Assembly (NCBI GenBank): GCA_014382685.1
Contig: JACNJG010000162.1
Coordinates: 1-5,752 of the forward strand
DNA length: 5,752 nt
Origin: Candidatus Cloacimonadota bacterium
GTDB taxonomy: Bacteria > Cloacimonadota > Cloacimonadia > JGIOTU-2
Direction: 5' to 3'
The notes below the pieces were generated by a model. That model was not told where the DNA came from, made no database searches, and was given only the letters and a program-made list of their open reading frames with translations. Each line of letters opens with the position of its first letter. Within the stretch, counting starts at the first letter, position 1. Both the position numbers and the translations under genes were made by a program. Positions 1-5,611 of the stretch are shown piece by piece.

Positions 1-1
1 A

Positions 2-73
2 ATCGAAGATTTAGCTTTGCTATTTCACAGGGTTAACGATTTAAGATTTAAGAAGATCATACAGAAGGGATAA
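2..73 (+). CDS. C-terminal end of an unidentified upstream gene (partial)
   Basis: One frame is open from the window edge to a TAA at 71-73 and would encode the last 23 residues of a protein, ending in KKIIQKG. The other two plus-strand frames close at 12-14 and 34-36. The stop shares its final A with the dprA start codon (TAATG), a common sign of translational coupling, so this is probably the preceding gene of the dprA operon. The visible tail is charged and rich in Leu, Ile and Lys, and is too short to assign to a family. That it is real is inferred from the overlap alone. Confidence 0.6.
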   Translation: MEDLALLFHRVNDLRFKKIIQKG

Positions 74-1179
74 TGGAAAGATCAAAATATTATGATTGGC
101 TGCGGCTTGTCTCTGTCAAAGGACTCGGTCCTGAAACCATTCAGAAATTACTGACAAAATATTCGACACCAGGTAGGATTTTTAAGACATCAAAAGATGA
201 GCTTACAGAACTTTCCTATATTTCCTACAAGCTTGCGGGTAATATTCTGGAAAATCAAAAAGAAGAATTTATTGAGAATCAGCTTGCTTTGCTCGAGAAG
301 CACAATGTCCGGCTACTATCAATTCTTGATGATGAATATCCGAGATTGCTCAAATACAGCTACAATCCGCCAATTGTTCTTTATATCAAAGGAGAGTTAT
401 TACCTGAAGATGAACTTACCTTTGCTGTTGTGGGCACTCGTAAGCCAACACAATACGGCAAGATCGCAGTTCGAAGAATAGTACCCAAACTGGCATTGGT
501 TGGTTTTACAATTGTAAGTGGACTTGCATATGGAATCGATGGTGCTGCACATCATGAAGCACTGAATGCAGGCGGACGGACAGTTGCAGTATTTGGAACA
601 GGTTTGGATATTGTTTATCCATCTGCACACAGAGAGCTTGCAGAAAGAGTTCTGACAAATGGCGCTATAATCTCCGAGTTACCTCTTGGAAGTAAGATCG
701 AAGCATGGAATTTTGCAAACCGCAACAGGATAATCAGCGGCATGAGTAAGGGTACGCTTGTAGTTGAGGGAGCAAAAACCAGCGGTGCATTGCTTACTTC
801 AAAATTTGCACTTGAGCAGAATCGTGATATTTATGCGATACCCGGGAATATAAATTCTCCTCAAAGTGAAGGTCCAAATTATCTCATTAAACTCGGAGCG
901 AAGATCGTGAGAAATCCTGATGATATCCTCGAAGAATATCAGCTCAAACTGAAATTGGTAAATGAAAATAAATCTGCTGATGAGAAACCAAAAGTGAAAT
1001 TATCCACTGGAGAGGAAAAAATATATAAACTTCTTATGAAGCATGAAAACAATCTCAGCTTGGATAAGATGGTAGAATTAACTGATGATAGCCCTGCGAC
1101 GCTTTCAAGTGTTTTGTTGCAAATGGAGTTTAAAGGATTGGTAAAAAGAGGAGCACAAAATCGCTACTGGCTCATATAA
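73..1179 (+). CDS. dprA: DNA-processing protein DprA (Smf)
   Basis: DprA is a cytoplasmic protein that binds single-stranded DNA entering during natural transformation, protects it and loads RecA onto it. The 368 residues show the full family architecture. A helix-hairpin-helix/SAM-like N-terminus has the GLGPETIQKLL turn at about 17-27. The Rossmann-like DprA core spans about 80-290, with VGTRKPTQYG (120-129), SGLAYGIDGAAH (149-160), NRNRIISG (216-223), SGALLT (237-242), PGNI (257-260) and GPNYLIKLGA (267-276). A C-terminal winged-helix (DML1-like) domain covers about 308-368 and ends in GLVKRGAQNRYWLI. Start ATG 73 follows the Shine-Dalgarno-like GAAGGG at 64-69 and overlaps the stop of the preceding frame. 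The length is usual for the three-domain form, with no frameshift or missing motif. DprA occurs in many bacteria not known to be transformable, so competence is not proven. No other competence gene is visible here. Confidence 0.95.
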   Translation: MERSKYYDWLRLVSVKGLGPETIQKLLTKYSTPGRIFKTSKDELTELSYISYKLAGNILENQKEEFIENQLALLEKHNVRLLSILDDEYPRLLKYSYNPPIVLYIKGELLPEDELTFAVVGTRKPTQYGKIAVRRIVPKLALVGFTIVSGLAYGIDGAAHHEALNAGGRTVAVFGTGLDIVYPSAHRELAERVLTNGAIISELPLGSKIEAWNFANRNRIISGMSKGTLVVEGAKTSGALLTSKFALEQNRDIYAIPGNINSPQSEGPNYLIKLGAKIVRNPDDILEEYQLKLKLVNENKSADEKPKVKLSTGEEKIYKLLMKHENNLSLDKMVELTDDSPATLSSVLLQMEFKGLVKRGAQNRYWLI

Positions 1180-1214
1180 AAAAGACCCTTGAAGCGCTAT
1201 GCCACAAAGGTCTT
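1178..1214 (-). terminator. Rho-independent terminator of groES
   Basis: AAGACC at 1182-1187 pairs with GGTCTT at 1209-1214. Two further A-T pairs follow inside after a bulged C at 1188, and the loop is about 16 bases. Read on the minus strand, the hairpin is followed by a run of six U (complement of 1178-1183), as expected for an intrinsic terminator of groES. Read on the plus strand, the stem is followed by ATAAAT, a poor U-tract, so it would serve dprA only weakly. The stem is short and the loop long, so strength is uncertain. Confidence 0.5.
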
Positions 1215-1232
1215 ATAAATCAATGAACAAAC

Positions 1233-1502
1233 TTATTCGATAATTCCTAAAATGTCGGATTTTTGCACGATAAGATATTTCTTTCCTTCAAGTTCTATCT
1301 CTGTGCCGCCATATTTTGCGTAGATTACTTTATCACCCTTTTTCACAATTTTCTGTAGATCTTCATCATTTCCAACAGCGATGATTTTGCCGATCTGCGG
1401 TTTTTCTTTTGCGGTATCGGGAATGATAATATTGCCGACTTTTTTCTCTTCTGATTCCAATGTCTCAAGAAGAACTCGATCATCAATAGGTTTAATTTTC
1501 AT
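1233..1502 (-). CDS. groES: Co-chaperonin GroES (Hsp10)
   Basis: GroES forms the heptameric lid of the GroEL chaperonin and closes the folding chamber in an ATP-dependent cycle in the cytoplasm. The 89 residues begin with the family's IKPIDDRVLL strand (3-12). The mobile loop lies at about 16-33, with the hydrophobic GroEL-contacting tripeptide III (25-27), where many homologues have IVL. GKIIAVGN (38-45) and KKGDKVIYAKYGG (54-66) follow, and the C-terminus is the conserved KSDILGIIE. Most homologues are about 94-97 residues; the shortfall appears to be in the roof-loop region around 45-53. Start ATG (1500-1502) is preceded by a strong GGAGGT (1506-1511) three bases away. The gene converges on dprA with 53 bases between them, and no groEL follows it. 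A CIRCE-like operator lies upstream at 1596-1622. Confidence 0.95.
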   Translation of the reverse strand: MKIKPIDDRVLLETLESEEKKVGNIIIPDTAKEKPQIGKIIAVGNDEDLQKIVKKGDKVIYAKYGGTEIELEGKKYLIVQKSDILGIIE

Positions 1503-1540
1503 TATACCTCCGTATTAATTTTTAGTTTTATTTAGTTGAA

Positions 1541-1569
1541 AATGTAAAGCTATAAAGGATTGCCGTCAA
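1541..1569 (-). promoter_or_regulatory. Candidate sigma70-type promoter of groES
   Basis: On the minus strand TTGACG (1564-1569) is separated by 17 bases from TACATT (1541-1546), which keeps four of six -10 consensus bases. Transcription would start near 1534, giving a leader of roughly 30 bases that carries the GGAGGT ribosome-binding site. The -35 match and ideal spacing are good and the -10 is mediocre. A competing -10 (TATGAT, 1627-1632) lies further upstream beside the CIRCE-like operator, with a poor -35. Both are inferences from pattern only. Confidence 0.4.
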
Positions 1570-1595
1570 GATTTTTTTTAAAAGAATGTGAAATA

Positions 1596-1622
1596 TTAGC
1601 AGTTTTGGCATTTGATTGCTAA
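1596..1622 (-). promoter_or_regulatory. CIRCE-like HrcA operator upstream of groES
   Basis: The halves TTAGCAGTT (1596-1604) and GATTGCTAA (1614-1622) are separated by exactly nine bases, the layout of the CIRCE element (TTAGCACTC-N9-GAGTGCTAA). Fifteen of eighteen arm positions match, and the outer six bases of each arm form a perfect inverted repeat. CIRCE is the operator of the HrcA heat-shock repressor and typically lies upstream of groES-groEL or dnaK operons, so its place here fits. It sits about 94 bases before the groES start, upstream of the better promoter (1541-1569) but directly beside a TATGAT at 1627-1632 that could start transcription within it. It is not a terminator: on the plus strand the stem is followed by A residues. 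HrcA itself is not in the window. Confidence 0.6.
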
Positions 1623-1633
1623 AAAAATCATAA

Positions 1634-1662
1634 ACCACGAAATACACGAAAGAGACGAAAAA
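1634..1662. repeat. Short 9-bp-periodic ACGAAA repeat, probably a dispersed intergenic element
   Basis: ACGAAA starts at 1637, 1646 and 1655, exactly nine bases apart, within a sequence beginning AACCACGAAATACACGAAAG. This resembles short non-coding repeats with the core ACCACGAAATACACGAAAG that I recall from intergenic regions of many unrelated bacterial genomes. That recollection was not checked here. It lies between the groES operator and the AT-rich leader of the kdn operon, and no reading frame crosses it. On the minus strand it would occupy the -35 region of the alternative upstream groES promoter. Confidence 0.45.
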
Positions 1663-1945
1663 ATAAACATGATGTATTATAGAATGTTTTTCTTAAAACC
1701 AATATTCGTATTTCTAGCCCGCCATGTGAATTTGTTATTTGCGACTGAGATGCTTTTCTCATGATTTAAAGATGGAGTAATAATTAAATTGACATTTTAT
1801 TTGACGTTAGAAATTAGGATTTAGAAATTTATTAAAAAAATTACTCATCTTTAGAAAAATGTTTTATTAAAAGTTAAATTTAATTGATTTGTGAAATTAT
1901 TATTCAGCTTAGTTAATAAAATGATGAGCCAAAAAAGGAGAAAAA

Positions 1946-3130
1946 ATGCCGGGTTTTGAAATATTTGGGAAAGAAGAAAAAAAAGAGGTTTTGGATGTTC
2001 TTGAAACAGGGGTTTTATTCAGGTATGGATTTGATAGTACCAGAAACGGGCACTGGAAAACAAAATCTTTTGAGAAGGAACTATGCGACCTAACAGGAGC
2101 CGGATTCAGCCATTTATGCTCAAGCGGAACGGCTGCTCTTTGCGTTGCTATGGTGTCCTGCGGAATTGGAGCAGGTGACGAGGTTATCGTTCCTCCATTT
2201 ACTTTTGTAGCTACATTTGAAGCAGTTTTGAATATAGGAGCGATTCCTGTTTTTGCAGAGATTGATGATACTTTGTGTCTTGATCCTGAAAAACTCGAGG
2301 ATTTTATTACTGCAAAAACAAAAGCCGTTCTACTTGTTCACATGTGCGGCAGTATGGCAAAAATAGATAAGATCAAAGCGGTATGTGATAGAAATAATAT
2401 TATTTTAATTGAAGATGCCTGCCAATCCGTGGGAGGTTCATTTCACAGAACAGCACTTGGAAGATTCGGAAAAGCAGGATGTTATTCTTTCGATGCTGTT
2501 AAAACAGTAACTTGTGGTGAAGGCGGTGGGATAATAACTGATGATAAAAAGATATATGAAAACATGCATATGTATGCTGATCACGGTCATGATCATGTCG
2601 GCAATGACAGGGGACTTGAAAACCATCCGTTCCTTGGTATGAATTATCGGATCAGCGAATTGAACGCAGCGGTCGGTCTTGCTCAGCTCAGAAAGCTGCC
2701 CGAAATGATAAAAATTCAGAAAAAAAATAAAAAAATGTTCGAGGATGCGATGAAAGAAATTGATGAAGTGGGTTTCAGAAATATCCCTGATAAAGATGGA
2801 GACACAGCAACCTTTCTCTCAATTTTTCTTCCCGACGAAAAAAGAGCAAGGGACATTGCGGGCAAACTGTCAAAAGCAGGCGTCACCGGCTGTCCATACT
2901 GGTATGAAAACAAATGGCATTATATCAAAGAGTGGGATCATTTAAAAGATCTTTCAGCCCTCTCAAAATTGCCGATACAGAAATATGAAAACCATCCGAA
3001 TTATAGAAACATCGATCTTCCACAATCAGATAATATCATGAAAAAGACAATTTCAATGCAGATCATGCTAAACTGGACGGAAATAGAAATCGCAGAAAGA
3101 ATTGATAAAATGCTCGGAGTATTCAAATAG
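1946..3130 (+). CDS. kdnA: KdnA-type PLP aminotransferase (DegT/DnrJ/EryC1/StrS family), Kdo8N synthesis
   Basis: KdnA transfers an amino group, from glutamate in the characterised Shewanella enzyme, to the C8 aldehyde of 8-oxo-Kdo, giving 8-amino-3,8-dideoxy-D-manno-octulosonate. The 394 residues follow the sugar-aminotransferase fold: phosphate-binding SSGTAAL (59-65), PPFTFVAT (83-90), the cofactor-ring Asp157 in IEDACQS (155-161), the Schiff-base Lys186 in SFDAVKTVTCGEGGG (181-195) and NYRISELNAAVG (233-244). All catalytic elements are intact. ATG 1946 follows AGGAG (1936-1940) by five bases. The stop abuts the start of kdnB with no gap. The family alone gives only 'nucleotide-sugar aminotransferase'. 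The Kdo8N assignment rests on the adjacent alcohol-dehydrogenase-fold oxidase and KdsB, the gene set known from Shewanella. Another 3-amino or 4-amino sugar pathway is less likely because no nucleotide-sugar dehydratase is present. Confidence 0.87.
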   Translation: MPGFEIFGKEEKKEVLDVLETGVLFRYGFDSTRNGHWKTKSFEKELCDLTGAGFSHLCSSGTAALCVAMVSCGIGAGDEVIVPPFTFVATFEAVLNIGAIPVFAEIDDTLCLDPEKLEDFITAKTKAVLLVHMCGSMAKIDKIKAVCDRNNIILIEDACQSVGGSFHRTALGRFGKAGCYSFDAVKTVTCGEGGGIITDDKKIYENMHMYADHGHDHVGNDRGLENHPFLGMNYRISELNAAVGLAQLRKLPEMIKIQKKNKKMFEDAMKEIDEVGFRNIPDKDGDTATFLSIFLPDEKRARDIAGKLSKAGVTGCPYWYENKWHYIKEWDHLKDLSALSKLPIQKYENHPNYRNIDLPQSDNIMKKTISMQIMLNWTEIEIAERIDKMLGVFK

Positions 3131-4198
3131 ATGTTAAAAAATATAAAATTAGTCCCAAACATAATATTCGGGAGAGGTTCTTTTGACAACCTTGCAGAGA
3201 TACTAAATCCGGTTTATGAGAAAAATGGTTCATATATAGTTTTTGTTTATGATGATGTTTTCAAGGGAAAAAATCTTGAAAAAAGGATACCATCGAGGGA
3301 AAAAGACCTGCTCATTCCCGTGGATGTTACGGATGAACCCAAAACAAAATACATAGACTATCTTGTTCAAAAAATAAAAAAATATGATACAAAAACACCA
3401 GCAGGAATTATCGGTATCGGTGGCGGAAGCACAATGGACATTGCAAAAGCGATATCCTTAATGCTGACCAATCCCGGATCATCTGCCGATTATCAGGGCT
3501 GGGATCTCATAAAAAATCCAGCCGTATTCCATGTGGGCATTCCGACTCTTTCCGGTACTGGTGCCGAAGCATCCAGAACAGCAATTCTCACGGGTCCTGT
3601 GAGAAAGTTAGGTATTAATTCAGATTATACTGTATTTGATCAGATCGTTCTCGATCCTGAACTTGTAAGCGGAGCCCCGCGAGATCAGTGGTTTTATACG
3701 GGAATGGATTGTTATATTCATTGCATCGAATCGCTGACAGGAACTTATATTAATGAATTCAGCAAAGCATACGGTGAAAAAGCACTGGACTTATGCAGAG
3801 AAGTATTCCTTAGTGATCACCCGGAAAAAGACGATAAACTGATGATGGCTTCATATTTCGGAGGTTTGAGTATTGCCTATTCACAGGTCGGTGCATGCCA
3901 TGCTCTTTCTTATGGACTTTCGTATGTGCTGGGAATTCATCACGGGATTGGCTGCTGCATTACTTTTGATTATCTCGAGGAATTTTATCCTGAAGGAGTT
4001 AAGGAATTCAGAAAGATGATGAAAAAGCATGAAATAACTTTGCCAAAAAATCTTGTTAAGGATATGAATAGGGAATCTATGGACAAGATGGTTTCCGTAG
4101 CTCTAAGTCTTGAGCCATTATGGGACAACTGCCTAGGAAAAGATTGGAAAAATATCATGACAAAAGAAAGAGCCGAAGAAATTTTCAGGAAAATGTAA
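3131..4198 (+). CDS. kdnB: KdnB-type 3-deoxy-D-manno-octulosonate 8-oxidase (iron-alcohol-dehydrogenase fold)
   Basis: KdnB oxidises the C8 hydroxyl of Kdo to an aldehyde, the substrate of the aminotransferase encoded just before it. The 355 residues have the group III metal-dependent alcohol dehydrogenase layout. The N-terminal dinucleotide-binding half has GIGGGSTMDIAKA (95-107) and PTLSGTGAEAS (138-148). The C-terminal helical half carries the likely metal ligands Asp193 and His197 (GMDCYIHCIES), His257 (GACHALSYGLS) and His271 (IHHGIG). All four ligands are present, so activity is plausible. ATG 3131 directly follows the kdnA TAG, and its ribosome-binding site GGAG (3116-3119) lies inside kdnA, 11 bases upstream, suggesting coupled translation. 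Family membership alone would allow many primary alcohols as substrate; the Kdo assignment depends on the neighbours. Whether the physiological acceptor is NAD(P) or oxygen cannot be read from sequence, though the NAD-binding glycine motif is retained. Confidence 0.85.
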   Translation: MLKNIKLVPNIIFGRGSFDNLAEILNPVYEKNGSYIVFVYDDVFKGKNLEKRIPSREKDLLIPVDVTDEPKTKYIDYLVQKIKKYDTKTPAGIIGIGGGSTMDIAKAISLMLTNPGSSADYQGWDLIKNPAVFHVGIPTLSGTGAEASRTAILTGPVRKLGINSDYTVFDQIVLDPELVSGAPRDQWFYTGMDCYIHCIESLTGTYINEFSKAYGEKALDLCREVFLSDHPEKDDKLMMASYFGGLSIAYSQVGACHALSYGLSYVLGIHHGIGCCITFDYLEEFYPEGVKEFRKMMKKHEITLPKNLVKDMNRESMDKMVSVALSLEPLWDNCLGKDWKNIMTKERAEEIFRKM

Positions 4199-4219
4199 TC
4201 CTTGAAAAAATAGAGAAAA

Positions 4220-4960
4220 ATGAAAATAACTGCTATAATACCTTCAAGATTTGATTCTTCCCGATTTCAGGGAAAGCCACTTGCCATAATTTGTGGCAAA
4301 CCAATGATCCAAATGGTTTATGAACGAGCAAGATCAGCAAAAAATATTAATAGAGTTATCGTTGCCACCGACAGTCAGAAAATTTTTGATGTTGTTAATG
4401 GCTTTGGCGGTGAAGTTGTTATGACATCGGATAAATGCAGATCGGGAACAGACAGAGTTGCAGAAGCTGCCGAGATACTGAGACTCGATGAAAATGATGT
4501 GATCGTAAATGTGCAGGGTGATCAGCCCCTGATGCATCCCGAATGCATCGACGAACTGGTGAGACCTTTTTTTGATGATCCGGACATTGAAATAAGCACA
4601 CTTGCTTTCAGAATTATCAAAGAAAAAGAGATTACTGACCCAAAAGATGTAAAGGTTGTTATTGATAATAATGGGGATGCTCTATATTTTTCCAGATCAA
4701 CGATCCCATTTGATCAAAACCAAAAGGAAAATATTAATTATTATAAGCATCTCGGATTCTATGCCTATACATATTCATTCCTGCAAAAATTCAGGAATAT
4801 GCCTGCAGGCAAACTTGAAAAAATTGAAAAACTTGAGCAATTAAGAGTTTTGGAGCATGGGTATAAAATAAAAGTGATAGTAACCGCGCATGATTCTCCC
4901 GAAGTAGATATACCTAAAGATATAAAAATAATCGAAGAAATTATTAATAAAGAGTGTTAA
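4220..4960 (+). CDS. kdsB: CMP-Kdo synthetase homologue KdsB, probably acting on Kdo8N
   Basis: KdsB couples CTP to Kdo or Kdo8N, giving the CMP-sugar used by the Kdo transferase WaaA to build the lipopolysaccharide inner core. The 246 residues are the family's usual length. Motifs are the nucleotide-binding IIPSRFDSSRFQGKPL (6-21), MTSDKCRSGTDRVAEA (68-83), NVQGDQPL (97-104) with metal-binding Asp101, YFSRSTIPF (156-164), KHLGFYAY (176-183), KLEQLRVLEHGYKIKV (204-219) and EVDIPKDI (228-235) with the second metal-site Asp230. The NVQGDEP of classical Kdo enzymes reads NVQGDQP here. ATG 4220 has only a weak AGAG (4212-4215) before it and lies 21 bases after kdnB, so it is probably co-transcribed. 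The cytidylyltransferase call is firm; preference for Kdo8N over Kdo is inferred from the operon. Confidence 0.9.
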   Translation: MKITAIIPSRFDSSRFQGKPLAIICGKPMIQMVYERARSAKNINRVIVATDSQKIFDVVNGFGGEVVMTSDKCRSGTDRVAEAAEILRLDENDVIVNVQGDQPLMHPECIDELVRPFFDDPDIEISTLAFRIIKEKEITDPKDVKVVIDNNGDALYFSRSTIPFDQNQKENINYYKHLGFYAYTYSFLQKFRNMPAGKLEKIEKLEQLRVLEHGYKIKVIVTAHDSPEVDIPKDIKIIEEIINKEC

Positions 4961-5080
4961 TTTAGTTGTGTATATGAAAGCACTTAAAATTGGTTGATTG
5001 ATAATCACAAAATCTTGTTAAATCATTTATATGAGATTGGGAAAAGAAAGAATTGACAAAAAGGTGAAGAAATTAAATAA

Positions 5081-5611
5081 ATGGTTAATAATTATGGAGT
5101 TAAAAATAAAAATTCAAGAACTTATCGTAAAAGAGAAAAATTATTTTCTGGAGATATTTTAATAAAAGATGAAGCAATAAAAATAATTAATTCAAAATCA
5201 AAACTCCCAGAAAGGGAATGGTATATATTAGAAGGCAATACTTTTCCTGATATTTTTATAAAGACGGAAGATTCAATATTTATTGGAGAAGCAAAAAGAA
5301 CAGAAAAAGACATTACGACAAAAACAAGATGGCTAGGTCAACGTGACCAATTAATTAGACACATAGATTCATTATTGGACCAATCAAAACCGATTTACTC
5401 ATTTTACATTTTGGAAAAAAAAGAATTTTTGAAAGGATTATATAAAGAAAAAATGGAATTTTATAAAAAAAAAGAATATTTCGAATTAAACTTAAAGCAC
5501 AGAAGTAATTCATCAATTGACAGAGCTTTTAATTCATTTATTGGATATGCATTTTGGGATGATATTGCAATAAATTTTGGAATTAATTTCCCTGATAAAA
5601 TAAATAACTAA
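5081..5611 (+). CDS. Uncharacterised protein with PD-(D/E)XK nuclease-like signature
   Basis: I do not recognise a named family. The 176 residues contain the arrangement FPDIFI (55-60), a short turn, then SIFIGEAKRTE (65-75). That is a Pro-Asp at 56-57 followed by Glu70-x-Lys72 on the next strand, the catalytic pattern of PD-(D/E)XK phosphodiesterases. Glu31 in the preceding helix could be the third acid. After the motif comes TKTRWLGQRDQLIRHIDSLLD (80-100, written in part), where Gln90 and His94 resemble the helix that often follows this core. There is no signal peptide, membrane segment or DNA-binding domain. ATG 5081 follows an in-frame TAA directly; the nearest purine-rich site (AGGTG, 5062-5066) is too far to be a normal ribosome-binding site. 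The gene is much more AT-rich than the kdn operon (62 G+C in 240 bases at 5101-5340), which suggests horizontal acquisition. A role in defence, repair or mobile-element biology is possible but not shown. Confidence 0.75.
   Translation: MVNNYGVKNKNSRTYRKREKLFSGDILIKDEAIKIINSKSKLPEREWYILEGNTFPDIFIKTEDSIFIGEAKRTEKDITTKTRWLGQRDQLIRHIDSLLDQSKPIYSFYILEKKEFLKGLYKEKMEFYKKKEYFELNLKHRSNSSIDRAFNSFIGYAFWDDIAINFGINFPDKINN

Larger units (their letters stand above)
1503..1945. other. 443-base non-coding region between divergent groES and kdnA
   Basis: No convincing coding frame is present on either strand. The groES-proximal third holds the ribosome-binding site, candidate promoter, CIRCE-like operator and ACGAAA repeat listed separately. 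From about 1665 onward I see only AT-rich sequence with small features. These are a short hairpin (TGAGA 1746-1750 pairing with TCTCA 1757-1761), TTGACA (1789-1794) and TTGACG (1801-1806) without good -10 partners, and a 9-base direct repeat TTAGAAATT (1807-1815 and 1821-1829). The kdnA promoter must lie here but cannot be fixed. No riboswitch or RNA gene was recognised. Confidence 0.6.

Noticed and set aside
400..630. 76-codon minus-strand frame inside dprA
   Set aside because: It lies wholly opposite the well-supported dprA core, has a Cys-rich unrecognisable product and no ribosome-binding site; it is a shadow frame.
1596..1622. Reading the TTAGCA/TGCTAA stem as a transcription terminator
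   Set aside because: On the plus strand the stem is followed by A residues, and on the minus strand the T-run precedes it, so neither direction has a 3' U-tract. The exact N9 spacing fits CIRCE better.
1634..1662. CRISPR-like or tandem-repeat array
   Set aside because: Only three 9-base units without spacers; far too short for CRISPR repeats.
1946..3130. Alternative assignment as ArnB or a UDP-sugar aminotransferase
   Set aside because: No dehydratase, epimerase or formyltransferase of those pathways is adjacent, whereas a KdnB-like oxidase and KdsB are.
3001..3189. 62-codon minus-strand frame across the kdnA-kdnB junction
   Set aside because: It overlaps two well-supported genes on the other strand and its product resembles no family; the Ile/Phe-rich sequence is what antisense of AT-rich coding DNA gives.
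4991..5013. Hairpin TGATT/AATCA after kdsB as an operon terminator
   Set aside because: The stem has only five pairs and is followed by CAAAATC rather than a U-tract.
5081..5611. Restriction-modification or toxin-antitoxin system around the nuclease-like gene
   Set aside because: No methyltransferase, antitoxin or other partner is seen within the window on either side, so a system cannot be claimed.
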